From: Halictus rubicundus
Lineage: Eukaryota > Arthropoda > Insecta > Hymenoptera > Halictidae
Assembly: GCF_050948215.1 (NCBI RefSeq)
Contig: NC_135151.1
Span: 9,278,220-9,342,219 of the forward strand
Direction: 5' to 3'
DNA: 64,000 bases
Shown: piece by piece, positions 35,250 through 45,904 of the stretch
How positions within the stretch are numbered: the stretch's first letter is position 1
Layout of the letters: each line of letters opens with the position of its first letter
Position numbers and translations under genes: made by a program
The notes under the pieces: model-generated
Told to the model about the DNA's origin: nothing
The model's database searches: none
The model's input: the letters and a program-made list of their open reading frames with translations, nothing else

Positions 35250-35696
35250 TTAACCCTCCGCGAACCAGATGGAATGGAATTGGCCTCGGCGAATTCGAAA
35301 CTACACTGTTCAAACTTACCAGTGAAAAGATGTTTGTGTTTTCGCAAAATAAATCGTTTCTGAAATTCTTTGTTACGGGATTCGTCAGTTAATCTGTACA
35401 CAACTTCCCCTATATGTTCTTGCAAAACCCCTTCTATTCTACCGTAAGGGTTACCATCATACCCTGTCGCCCAAAATGTCACGGAAAAGCTACACAACTC
35501 TATCGTACCGCCAGTAACACAAAGCAAAACCGTGTGCAAGAAATAAACCGGTCCTTGGTCGATGTATCGAGGCGGGTCCCGAGCGACCCGGCACCGGCGG
35601 GCCTCGGGTCTCGACGATAACAAAAACATCTGCCTTCTGCGCTCGGTTCCAGCAGGCGGGTCGGAATGATCCGGTACTCGTCGAGCGGAGGGTTAA
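35250..35696. mobile_element. Possible TTAA element, family H
   Basis: Left TTAACCCTCCGCGAACCAGA and right, read inward, TTAACCCTCCGCTCGACGAG give a 12-bp perfect inverted end with TTAA at both edges, spaced 447 bp. Frames on both strands inside show no transposase motif. One copy only in this window, so chance pairing cannot be excluded. Confidence 0.45.
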
Positions 35697-35788
35697 ATCC
35701 ACAGGTTTGCTCGTCGTTCATCATCCGTTCGAAAGAAGAAAGTTTCCAGGCGAGCAACACGGATCAACACAGAGGAATATAACACACA

Positions 35789-35810
35789 GGGAGAGAGAGA
35801 GAGAGAGAGA
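35789..35810. repeat. GA microsatellite
   Basis: An uninterrupted (GA)n run of about 22 bases in a CpG-rich neighbourhood (35700-36100). Confidence 0.9.
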
Positions 35811-36162
35811 ACGGCGCCGCCATCGGAGTCGCTCGCCGGATATCAAGACGAAGGATACGCGGGCCAGGTATATCCGCGGCAAAGTTCCGAAGGGGGCGGT
35901 GTGAAGGGCGTAGCCCGCTAATTATAATTATACTACGCCGGTATTAGCAGCGTGAAATGCAACGTAAATTCTGATGAAATACTCACCGCCCCTCGGGGTC
36001 CTGGCGCGGAGCAGCGTGCAGCTCGTTTGCCAAGCAGCGCGCGCTTTGTTTCGCGGCCGCGCGAGTCGTAGATCGACCTCCGCATTGTCGTACATTACCG
36101 CGTGGAAATAAATGAGTTCGTTACGCGAGAAAAACGAGAGACACGCTAACGACACACGGCCG

Positions 36163-36292
36163 GCCGACTGGCTTGGTGGTTCGCTTGGTTGGTTGGCTGG
36201 CTGGTTAGCTTGGTTGGCTTGGTTGGTTCACTTGGTTGGCTGGTTCGGCTCGCTCTGCCTGGCTGGTTGGTCGGCTCGCTCGCTGGCTGACT
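36163..36292. repeat. Degenerate TGGY tetranucleotide repeat
   Basis: About 130 bases of TTGG, TGGC and GGTT words (GGCTTGGTTGG, GGCTGGTTGG), turning into GGCTCGCTCGC at the end. The open frame over it encodes Trp/Leu/Ala simple sequence and is not a gene. Confidence 0.85.
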
Positions 36293-36293
36293 A

Positions 36294-38780
36294 GTGCGCG
36301 ACCTCGTCATTGCGCCGCGCGGCGGCTCGCCGCCATTCCTACGTTCCCCGCTGTTATGCTGTTTTAATTACGTCGCATTAATTACCCGGCAATAATTGGA
36401 AGTGAAACGTCGATGGCGCTTCCCCTCGCGCGGACTTTTAAGCGGCTCGATCGTCGCCGCGGCGCGACGCACAGCGGGCCGAGCGTATTGGACGATTCGA
36501 CAAAACAATGCAAGTTTTTGGGATCGTGTTTAACCCTTTCACTGCTTAGACCGTACGTCATGCGGATAAGTAGCCTCGCTGTTTAGCACGTGAAGAGTGC
36601 CGCTCTGTTTGTACCATACGAAGAGAAATTATTAAGATATTACCACGACTAGAAATACATCTAAAATATAGTTTTTTTATTCTTTCTAGCACAAGTATCA
36701 CTAAATAACGTGAAACAAAGTCGAATATTTCCAGACGGTTTTTCGTTACTTTTAAGTTTTACGGTATCGAGGGACAAGTATAGCGATTTGCTTTTGTATT
36801 TGTTAGGCGTCTTTAAGGTTATTTGAAGGGCAACTTGATTTTTTTCAAATAAAAAATATGTATTTTTCAAAAGATTCTTATTCTACGAGGAAAATGGAGA
36901 TGAAGGAAATTAATACCACAGATATAGTCATCGTCGTTAACGTCCCGATGATGGAAAAGCGATAACGGTCTTTTTGCCGACACTTAAGTGCAGCAAAGAA
37001 AACGCTGTTGTAAAACGTTGTAGTTTAGCAACCGTTCGGTATCTTTTCTTCCAGTTCACTGTTTGATGAGCAAGCACCGTCTTCGGATCGAGAAAAACAA
37101 GATCGTTTACAAAAGGTAAGGCTCTCGCCACCGGGAAGAAGAACAACAATCCTGAAATTTACAAGAAGCTTCCAGGGTTGTAATCTCGCATCAAGCATTT
37201 TAATGCCAAGCGAAACGCGTAATTATCGTGTTTAAGTTACCCTGGTTACTTTCGAGATTGTAATTAACGTTAATAACCCTGATCAGAATGATATCCGTAT
37301 AGATTAACCGTCAACGATCGTTGATAAGATATCAATACCTTCACTATTTTATATGTTAAAACAAACTTCTTCGTTTGTACGAGAGAACGAGAAAAAAGAA
37401 AATGTACAAATAAAGATTAATGAAAGCAGTTTTTGCACTTCATAACATTTGCGAGTAAACATAACCACTTTTTTTAATATTAAAGTAGCTAAGTTTTAAA
37501 CGACAGAGGGAATACGACTGCGCCAAGTTTCTGTGTCTGACAAGGAATGGCTGAATCTACTGCGAAATCATGCTCATCGAAGTCTCCATTCGATTCGGTA
37601 TTCTCTAAATAAACGGCGTCAACACGATTACTGCCGTGATGGACACTGAAGACCAGCGTGACTGAATCACTGAACATCTTTTTAACAACATAAGCAACAA
37701 ATAACAGTGTTTAGCGACGTTAACACATTATGCGCCAGAATATTAAACTATCAAAAATCAAAGTGATTCAATTAATAAAATCGGGGCTAGAAAGTTTTAG
37801 TTTAAAACTGAATTTCGAAAGTGTTAATAAAAATGGCTTAATAACGTAAGGAACTGGATGATAGCGTCGAGCAAACACCACACTAATAAGCAATTAATAA
37901 CGGTCAGAAATAAAATTGATCTCCGCCGCGCGTAGAGCAAACATTCCATAAATCAACGTGTTAAATATCAATACTAATTACAGTCGAAGTGAAAATCAGA
38001 AGACAGAGTGTGCCTGCATGCACTGAAAACTATCTTCCCACGATTCGCTAGACTACTTTCCCCCGCATTAGCAACAGGCAGCGATTAACGCTTTCAAAAA
38101 TTGCAAAATAAATACAATCCTTCACCCGCGAACACCATGGTGCACGAATCGCAACGCGTTTGACGCCCTCGCAGCAGAAAAAAAGGGCAGTCGCAAAAAT
38201 CTCTTTAATAACAGCCGATCGATCAAAGTTTATCGGAAAACACCGAGGGAAAGAGAAACGCGGTTTCAGGCACGGTCTGTTCTAGAAGCGAGGATTATCG
38301 CTCGCGGAACCCTGCATTCCTAATTCATAAATCTGCCCTCCCGTTCGCTAATTGATAATAGTAATTACACCTGCGTGTCGCTCAAACGGCCATACAGCAG
38401 ATTGTACGTGCGCGTGTACCCGCCACGTCGTTATTTATCATCGTCGACTCGAGACTGGGCACGAGGATTGAGTCCCTCCGCTCGGCTCCGCTCCGCTCGG
38501 CTCCGCTCGGCGCCGAACCGCGCGGCGCGCCGTTCACCGTACAGGAAGGCGGGCGTTTTCTCCTAGTGCACTAATAACATAGTGGCGACCTGATAATTAA
38601 TAATGAAACAGCACGGGGGCTGGCTACAAGGGGGAAAAGTGGGGAAGAACGTGCCGTGCCGGCCCTGTTACGCTCCGCGAGCGTCGATGCACCGCCTTTC
38701 CGCGTAATTGCAAGGTGCAGCGGGCTACGTGCGATTCGTCGACGGAATCCGACAACTAGGAACACGGGATGGACCCCCGG
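36294..38780. other. Non-coding; possible small TTAA element at 37720
   Basis: CpG-rich at 36300-36500 and 38400-38780, AT-rich between. AACCCTTTCACTGCTTAGAC near 36531 looks like the left end of a TTAA miniature element without a partner. 37720-37827 has TTAACACATT and AAGTGTTAA edges 108 bp apart, a weak match to family F ends. No exon seen. Confidence 0.4.
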
Positions 38781-39366
38781 TGCATCCTCCGATTCGAGAA
38801 AACCAACGCGAAACGACCGCTCCAAAAAATCTACAGGCTGATTCAGCTAACAGGCAACGCTGCTCAATCGATGGTAAAAATGGTAAAATCGCACAGATTT
38901 TGTTTTTGCATAGATTCATATTAAACGGATTATTCGTGCATCCTCCGTTTCGAGAAAACCCACGCGAAACAACCGCTCCAAAAAATCTACAGGCTGATTC
39001 AGCTAACAGGCAACGCTGCTCAATCGATGGTAAAAATGGTAAAATTGCGCAGATTTTGTTTTTGCATAGATTCATATCGGACGCATCATTGGTGCATCTT
39101 CTGATTCTAGAAAACCCACGCGAAACAACCGCTCCAAAAAATCTACAGGCTGATCCAGCTAACAGGCAACGCTGCTCAATCGATGGTAAAAATGGTAAAA
39201 TCGCACAGATTTTATTTTTAAACAGATTCATATTAGACGGATCATCGGTGCATCCTCCATGTCGAGAAAACAAACGCGAAACGTCCGCTCGAAAAAATCT
39301 GCAGGCTGATTCATCTAACAGGCAACGTTGCAGAATTGATGGTAAAATTGCAACGACTTGGTATTA
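38781..39366. repeat. 156-bp satellite, 3.7 copies, open on both strands
   Basis: Units beginning TGCATCYTCYGATTC start at 38781, 38937, 39093 and 39249, exactly 156 bases apart each time (52 codons). Each contains CGCGAAACRWCCGCTC, CAGGCTGATTCAGCTAACAG, GCAACGCTGCTCAATCGATG and GTAAAATCGCACAGATTTT. The last unit is cut short at about 117 bases. A plus-strand frame of 219 codons (38708-39367) and a minus-strand frame of 182 codons (39273-38725) cross it. The plus frame repeats NLQADSANRQRCSIDGKNGK. There are only substitutions between copies and no frameshift. Neither translation resembles a known family. Confidence 0.9.
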
Positions 39367-39992
39367 ATTTTGTAAATGATCATTGAGTGATACAATTTAA
39401 TAAAATGTAGAGTAATAAAATCACAAATTTCTGCCTGGCTATTAATTTGTCAAAAGATCATAGATCGGTAAAATTGCGATTTGTGCAGACGATCTTCCAA
39501 GGCGCGGCAGTATGGCAAATGCAAATTGAAAGAACTGCGACGACAGACAGCAGCCAGAATAAAGATTGTATTATTCAAGGTTTTCGCTAACCCTCGCCGA
39601 CCCTCGTTCTCCTTTTTATTCACACCGTCGGATATCGTTTCGCCGCGGTTTTCCTCGGCTCCACCGTGGTTTTTCTATCAAGAACTCGGACTTCGTCTCG
39701 CGGTCTAAGGCAAGACTCACCGCAAATAAGATAATCTCCATTATAAACTCGGGGGTGGGGTGAATAAACGACGGGGAGTTATTTACTCGTCTTGGAAAGA
39801 GGGGAGAAAGGAAACAAAGTAATAACAACGGAACGGGAATAAGAAGGCAGGTTTGAATTCTTAGTCAGTGCCGCAAAGATCTTGGTCGCGCAGCCGCCTT
39901 AAGACGGATTCCCATCGCATTATTTCGCGGTAAAGGGCTTCCTCGCAACCTCGTTTACCGTGCAATTCCGCGAACGCTGCGCTTTCACTGAC

Positions 39993-40171
39993 CTGCGATA
40001 ACCACTCGACACTTTATTCTGATCAGACCACCGGATTATCCGCGAAAATTCGTCTTTGATCTCATCTTCCGCGTCTCCTTCTTTGCACAATTGAGAATCA
40101 GACAACATTTCAATGGAAAAGCTGTTTTGATTCTTATCTACGGGCAACAATGCCTTGGCACACAAATTCAT
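39993..40171 (-). CDS. Candidate exon, unrecognised (minus strand)
   Basis: From ATG at 40171 the minus strand is open for 59 codons plus two bases and ends at ATCGCAG|GTCAGT, a good donor, at 39992. The peptide has a mixed, acidic centre (SIEMLSDSQLCKEGDAEDEI) and no recognised domain. The first unit of the 124-bp tandem array overlaps its start, so either the array duplicated an exon edge or the frame is accidental. An earlier start in the array (40240) is also in frame. Low confidence. Confidence 0.22.
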
Positions 40172-40612
40172 TTTTCTTAATTTCACAAAGCACAGAAACT
40201 TGCAGTTTAGGTGCCCGAAAAGTTTGTTATTATTAAACACTTCGTTCCTCGATATTCTTATTTGCAGAGAACAATGCCTAGGCTGACAATTTCATTTTTC
40301 TTAATTTCACAAAACACAGAAACTTGCAGTTTGGGTGCCCGAAAAGTTTGTTATTATTAAACACTTCGTTCCTCGATATTCTTATTTGCAGGCAACAATG
40401 CCTAGGCTGACAATTTAATTTTTCTTAATTTTACAAAGCACAGAAACTTGCAGTTTGGGTGCCCGAAAAGTTTGTTATTATTAAACACTTCGTTCCTCGA
40501 TATTCTTATTTGCAGGCAACAATGCCTAGGCTGACAATTTCATTTTTCTTAATTTCACAAAACACAGAAACCTGCAGTTTGGGTGCCCGAAGAATTTGTT
40601 ATTATTAAACGC
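40130..40612. repeat. 124-bp tandem repeat, about four copies
   Basis: The marker AACAATGCC occurs at 40146, 40270, 40394 and 40518, exactly 124 bases apart. Each unit includes TTCTTAATTTCACAAARCAC, AGAAACTTGCAGTTTGGGTG, CCCGAAAAGTTTG, TATTATTAAACACTTCGTTC and CTCGATATTCTTATTTGCAG. Units 2-4 are almost identical; the first differs more, which suggests outward growth of the array from it. The period is not a multiple of three. Confidence 0.9.
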
Positions 40613-40649
40613 TTCTTATTATTCGTTATTATTTACCTTAGAATGCTCA

Positions 40650-40844
40650 TGACTGCGGATTTTACGCATTCATCACAAGACTATGCAGATCAGATGCAAA
40701 ACAGTGAAACATTTGAAGATTTTAGAAATACTGTTGCATTATTTTCAATCGGTTAAAGTGATTAAGAAAGAAAATGAATTAATTGTTCATCTGTCTGGTA
40801 ACGAATGCAGACCATTTTTATTTTGCATGAAAATCCGCAGTCTA
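40650..40844 (+). mobile_element. Family B miniature element
   Basis: Left end TGACTGCGGATTTTACGCAT; right end, read inward, TAGACTGCGGATTTTCATGC, 195 bp apart. The interior is AT-rich and carries an extra internal GCAGATCAGATGCAAAACAG block. No coding role. Confidence 0.65.
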
Positions 40845-42049
40845 CGTATGGCACTCGTCAGTTCAGTAGGAGCCAAGCAGAGCAACTAATTCCGAGTAAT
40901 CTAGTTTAGTGTAACCGTAATATTGTCTACTAAAACGTAAAATTGGACGTGCGGAATGGTAACATTTGCAGCAACCTCGTTCTGTCTGCAAGAAATTCAA
41001 AAAATGTTCTCCGTAGTTCCTTTCTTTCCGTTCTACAAACCTGCCTTTCTAATTCGTGGTTTTTCATTCGCGAAAGAATTTTCGAGTGTCTGAAAAATTA
41101 ACGAAAATAATACAGAGGGGAAATGTAACAGCAATTGAAACAGGATACGTTGATTTATGCGCCGGCCGGTGTGCTGCTTAATTTTATCGACGCCTTGCAA
41201 CGTTCCGACATTGTTGCGGTTCCGCGTAAAAAGTAAACAACTATACGGACAAAAGGAACGATCCATCTTTAATTGAACCTCTCATGGCGGGAGCTACCGT
41301 TTCCTACGCAGGTTAAATTCGTTGAATTAGTAATCCCGCATGTTGGCAAATAATGGAGAAGAATCACGGTTTGTTTCCGCTCGGGGAGCCGCGGCGCGCG
41401 GCTCGGCGGTTTTAATTTCAACGGGGCGGTTTGTTTAACTCGCGTGCCATTGTAAAATCCGCTGTTCTTATCTGCTTGGTCCACCTCTCCTCCTTTTTTT
41501 TAAACGAACAACATTGCATTTACAAACTCAATTTTCATTTTACCGCCATCCGTGAATTTGTAAATTTCTTCGTTTTTTTCTTCGTGAAATTCTTCACTTT
41601 TCGATTTGTCTTTCGTTGTAGCGAATTCTCCCGCATTTGTAAGTACAACGTAAGAATGATAAGGTAAGATTCAATTGTTAATTCTCTGGACTTGAAGAGG
41701 CAATTGCGAAAACGCGAAGCGCCAGCGTTACCACGATCATTAGCGTTTATCCGAGTGACTTCAATGCTGCGTGTCGCAATATTCATACGTGTGTCGGTAA
41801 TCTGTATTTAATGACCGGAAGCTTCAAGCCTGTGATATCTTAATCGAAGATCACTAGTACGCAAGTGTGACTGTATTTATGAACACCTAATCGTTCGCGC
41901 AGACCTACCCGCTCGGTCGAACAAGATGCATTAGGTTGAAACATAAATAAATTCGATTGCAACTATAAAACGCTATAGACATTCATCGCGTCTATGACTC
42001 GAATTATTTGATCACCACTGTACTATCGAATGCAAATTTTATTCGTATG
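40845..42049. other. Non-coding stretch, no gene seen
   Basis: AT-rich with a GC-richer part at 41290-41430. Overlapping frames of 60-84 codons show no motif or splice support. Confidence 0.45.
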
Positions 42050-42184
42050 TACAGGGTGTCCCAAAAGTGTTCGTTAATTCTAACAAAAGATTCGAAGAAA
42101 TTTTCGTTAAGGAAAAATTTCCATCAAATGACCTCAGGAAACACACCTTTCAAGGTTATGCGACATTTTCAGGACACATTGTAT
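42050..42184 (+). mobile_element. Family N element, copy 2 (short)
   Basis: Starts TACAGGGTGTCCCAAAAGTG, then TTCGTTAAGGAAAAATTTCC, AAATGACCTCAGGAA, and ends CGACATTTTCAGGACACATT GTATA. The order of blocks follows the minus strand of 108-417, with the middle roughly 170 bases missing. Ends are imperfect inverted repeats. Confidence 0.55.
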
Positions 42185-42271
42185 AGTGTACAGAATTATG
42201 GAAAATAAAATGTAGAATAAGATAATAGAAGTATGGAAAATAGAAGTATAGAAAATATAATTGTATAGAAA

Positions 42272-42472
42272 TACTGTGAATTCTCGATATATGTCGCCCA
42301 GCGTCGTATATCGTCCAGGAGACATACCCGAGCCGTGTTATGTTTACACTGCACGGCGTCCGAGGTCTCTCGAGCTTCGTGGCCCCTCACGGAGTGTAAC
42401 CCGCGGTAGTGGGGATAATTCCGCGACGTTTATCATCCAGGCCTTGGCGACATATATAGAGAAATCACTGTA
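42272..42472 (-). mobile_element. Family A miniature element, intact
   Basis: Plus-strand left edge TACTGTGAATTCTCGATATA, then TGTCGCCCAGCGTCG; the right edge read inward is TACAGTGATTTCTCTATATA, then TGTCGCCAAGGCC. Inverted similarity goes on for about 40 bases at each end. The interior has CACTCCGTGAGGGGCC and CCGCGGTAGTGGGGATAATT. TA at both outer edges is a likely target duplication. 201 bp, non-coding. Confidence 0.82.
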
Positions 42473-43111
42473 TACAATATATTTCGTTATTGCTCGATAA
42501 TGAAATGTCGCGAACGTGATTTGAAATAGGGATCGTGTTCTCGTTTAAAGAAATGAGTGAACCTCGCGTGTTCTCTCAATTCCGTCGAGGTTCGTAGGCT
42601 CGCGATCACCCTAATTTCTGGAAACTGCAGCCGGAAAACGTGTTAGTAAACCAGATGGACTTAACGTGCCGTGTCGAACGATGTACTCGCGAGATATGTA
42701 AACGACTGGATATGAACGTGGCTACGTCCGATCAATTCTTTTCGTCGATGCCTCGCGAGATAACGCGGCCGTAATTATCAGTAATTAGCAAATTTCTGCA
42801 TTCTTAACGGTTCCCGCTTATTCAGCTGTCAGGGCGATTAACTCGACAACTCCTTAGCCTCGTTGGTGTAAAGACCATACTCGCGGAAAGGTATCATTAT
42901 GCGAACACATTTTGTGGAGCGATTGTGCAAATATCCTTGCGCATTCAATGATACGTATTCTTTGAGTTTCTCAAACAGGAACGTTTATTAATTGTTCTTT
43001 GCTGTTTTACTATCTAGTTACCGTGTGTTTTTTTTTTGCATTATTGCATACTTTACTCTTTCTTTTTATTACATGTTTGTTTTAAATATAGTTGGAGGAT
43101 TCAGGCAGGTA
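42473..43111. other. Non-coding stretch, no gene seen
   Basis: Unique-looking DNA of mixed composition between the family A copy and the mariner-like element. Confidence 0.45.
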
Positions 43112-44058
43112 TTAGGTCGTTGCATATGTAATGGCCGATTTCAGAATGTAAATTTTATGAAGTGTTTTAATCAAGAAATACTATTATAGCCTACAGGTTT
43201 ATTATGTGTATCATTTAGAGGTACAAACCTAATCTTTCAAGTCCTAGCTTCAGTTTCTATCTGTATTTCCAACTTTACTTTTAATTGAAATTTATTTCAA
43301 CGTCGGTCAATGTGATCGACGTGTGTTCTGTTTATATGAACGAAAAATAAACATATTGACTACAACATTATGCAATGGTTGGTCAAAATGTTGTAGTAAA
43401 TAAACGCACTCGTAGCCAACGATAGAAAAAGCTCAAAAATATAGATGATAGTCTAATAAACGAGGAAGATGAACAACCAAAAAATTCAATATTTACCATA
43501 GTATAATCGAAAAACTCGGCATTTTTACCACGTTTTTATTAACTCGATTTCTTGTCTGCCTGTTTGGTACAAATTTTGCAATTGACTTTAAACAAACTTC
43601 CCGATGAGCTTGAGACTTGAAACTTCAGACATAGCTCAGAACTGGATGACAACGCACACAAGACTAAAAAGCAGAAAATAATTATTTAACTAAAAAAAAA
43701 AAATATTTAATATACCACGTTTTTAAGACAGACTAAAAAGTATAAAATAATTTTTCCTACAGATACAGATTCCCCGATACAGATAGTCCAGAAAATGTGT
43801 GATTGAGAATTTTTAATAGCTACGAAAATACTTGTAAGATTTAAAACAAAAAATTATTAATAAAAGGAAAAATTATTTTATACTTTTTAGTCCGTCTCAA
43901 AAACGTGGTATATTAAATTTTTTTTTATTTAAATAATTATTTGACAGAAAATGACAATTACAATGACGCTTACTTTAATCAATAAGTTTTATTTAGAGAA
44001 AATTACGTTTGTTTAAAGTTACTGTGATGAATCGGACGTTTCACATGCAATAACCTAA
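43112..44058. mobile_element. Mariner-like element with non-coding interior
   Basis: Left end TTAGGTCGTTGCATATGTAA, then TGGCCGATTT; right end, read inward, TTAGGTTATTGCATGTGAAA, then CGTCCGATT. TA lies directly outside both ends (43110-43111 and 44059-44060). The ends clearly belong to the TTAGGTTGTTGC mariner group seen at 1213, but the 947-bp AT-rich interior shows no transposase motif. It carries a large hairpin (43677-43942) and a smaller one, CTACAACATT/AATGTTGTAG, near 43365-43400. Probably a non-autonomous derivative. Confidence 0.75.
43677..43942. repeat. Long inverted repeat inside the mariner-like element
   Basis: The left arm (43677-43759) holds TTTAATATACCACGTTTTTA and AGACTAAAAAGTATAAAATA. 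The right arm (43863-43942) is its reverse complement with few mismatches (TATTTTATACTTTTTAGTCC, AAAACGTGGTATATTAAATT). Arms of about 82 bases flank a loop of about 103 bases. An extra copy of the AGACTAAAAAG word lies just left of the left arm (43661). Confidence 0.85.
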
Positions 44059-45152
44059 TATTTCCAATTCATGTGATTTGAAGAGCGACAAGATAATAAA
44101 GAATTGCTTCGTTCGAATAGATAGACATTAAGAATAGAGCAACCGTGTAGTCGCAAAGTGTTATTGGTTACTTAAAAAATTGTTAGTGTTGCATTTGTGC
44201 CGATAAGTTACGAGTTTCGAGGGAGGGTGATCACAAAGTACGGATTCGTGTCACGTACAGTGAATTTACGATTGCAACAATCCAGTTGCGTAAGAAACGA
44301 CGCACTTACCCAAGACGCACTGCAGTCACTGCCTCCGAGGGTCTGAAAGGCCGGCATGCATCTGAACGTCATTCTGAGCCTTACCACCGAAATTACTATC
44401 CAAACGTTCACCGCGGTTCTCCGGTCACAACTTACCTAGAACAAAGCGAAACACTTACTTAGCGATCGATTGAAGCGAGTAACAAATTGGAAAACGTCGA
44501 ATCACTCTACAAATAATGGACCTATTGTTGAAAACACTTTGACAGAAAGTTAGACAGAGCTTCTATTACACTGACCAAGTCGTATTTTAAGTGGAAGTAA
44601 ATCAATTTACTATCATGCTCCACTCAGTCATCGCTCGACTAATACCAAATGATTTTTCATTTAGATTTATGGTTGTATTTATATCCTCGGTGCACCGACA
44701 ATAAATACACTTCGTTCTATTCGTAGAACGAAAGTTCGTAGCGTTTTCAAATTAAAATTCAAAGATAGAACAAAATTTTTCATTTTATCTTTGAGTTTTA
44801 ATTTAAATTTTGAAAGATAATAATAAATATCAATATTTAGTAAGTTTAAAGATTCACTATTCGCTATTCAACTCTGTTCTATTCGGAGAACAGAGATCGC
44901 CTTAAAAATGTCCGAGAAATGTAGTTGGATCGATCAATGCAATTCAATATAATAAATATTGAATATAAACTGTACAATTTGAAGACTTCTCCGCCGAGTC
45001 TTCTCTAAGAGCAGATACTCAATCAATTTATTTTCGACGTCACATTTTATCACACGCAGTGTTTGCACGTCGAAAGCGTTCGAGAGCATTTACAAGCGCA
45101 TAATTTTCCATAATTGGACGTCCACGACGTTTGTGTATGCCAGTTAATATAG
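44059..45152. other. Non-coding stretch with paired hairpins at 44711-44895
   Basis: Perfect hairpin TTCGTTCTA/TAGAACGAA with a TTCG loop (44711-44732) and CTCTGTTCT/AGAACAGAG with an ATTCGG loop (44872-44895) share the core GTTCTATTCGKAGAAC. Between them AATTAAAATTCAAAGATA and TATCTTTGAGTTTTAATTT pair as a third stem. On the minus strand at 44290-44460 three GTAAGT words occur near a short frame, not accepted as an exon. Confidence 0.6.
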
Positions 45153-45422
45153 ATGCGTCCGAGTGTTTTATATTTGACGTGGGCCTGCCTATTTCTCCTA
45201 CAAACATGTGTTTTACGCTGCGGCGTCGTACAACACGATTTGCATAACAGAGGGCAAGCGAACTTTTTCTCGGACGTTAATTACGATCCGCTGGGCTCGG
45301 ATCGCGGGAACACGAAACGCAACATTTCAGGAAAAATTCTGTCACGAAATCCTGCGGCGAGAGGATCGAACACCTGCTTCGCAGTTGCCCTTCGCGGTTA
45401 CCTGCGGCGCATTAATGCAGAT
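45153..45422 (+). CDS. Candidate first coding exon of a secreted protein, unrecognised
   Basis: The ATG at 45153 follows an in-frame TAG directly. The frame is open for exactly 90 codons to GCAGAT|GTAAGT, a perfect +1 to +6 donor, at phase 0. Residues 1-24 (MRPSVLYLTWACLFLLQTCV then LRCG) have a short charged start, a Leu/Phe/Cys-rich core and a small residue after, typical of a signal peptide with cleavage near 22-24. Afterwards come an NFFSDVNYDPLGSD stretch, one NIS glycosylation sequon at 57-59, a KR pair at 55-56 and an RR pair near 85. No family was recognised; a secreted or neuropeptide-type precursor is only an inference. The local GC rise downstream (45420-45530) could also be a first-intron CpG patch. 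The frame runs 41 codons past the donor. Confidence 0.42.
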
Positions 45423-45904
45423 GTAAGTAGATCACCGCGGGTGTTCCTACGAGGAGCTGCCTCCTCCGCTTCCCTTTTATTCCCTTCTTCTGCCCTCGGT
45501 CCTCCTCTTTCTTTCGCGTTCGTGTTTAATGCGTGTAATCTCGTGTAAAACACGCGTCATCGCCGGTTACCCATATGCTAGTCATTTGTTAGAAAGCGTA
45601 ATTAGTACGACCGCTTCGGTGTGCCCCCCTTGCTCTCCTTTTCTTGCCTGCACCATGTGTCGTGCTGATCTTCATTAATCAGTTGCCTTACTATTTAATT
45701 CATAGATTTCAGATTAAGAGACCGGGGCAAGTTGATACGTTCCCAACTTTTGCTGGAATTAATTACACGAAAACAAGTATGCGAACATGTTCCTTGTATC
45801 GTCCTCTTTATTTATCATAAGTGAAACTTTTAGAAAACATTTACTTGATTAATGCAAAGTGTATCGACTGCCCTGCTCTGGAGCAAATTAGCATCGTACA
45901 TATA
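45423..45904. other. Putative intron start; no other feature
   Basis: Follows the donor at 45423. GC-rich to about 45660, then AT-rich. No acceptor-exon pair was recognised. Confidence 0.35.

Noticed and set aside
36112..36294. Trp/Leu-rich frame
   Set aside because: Pure translation of a TGGY tetranucleotide repeat.
37720..37827. TTAACACATT...AAGTGTTAA as a TTAA miniature element
   Set aside because: Only about eight matching end bases in AT-rich DNA and no second copy; kept only as a note in the surrounding stretch.
44208..44411. Short minus-strand frame next to three GTAAGT words
   Set aside because: Donor-like words are good, but no ATG context, no acceptor and only about 22 codons after the first ATG; not enough to call an exon.
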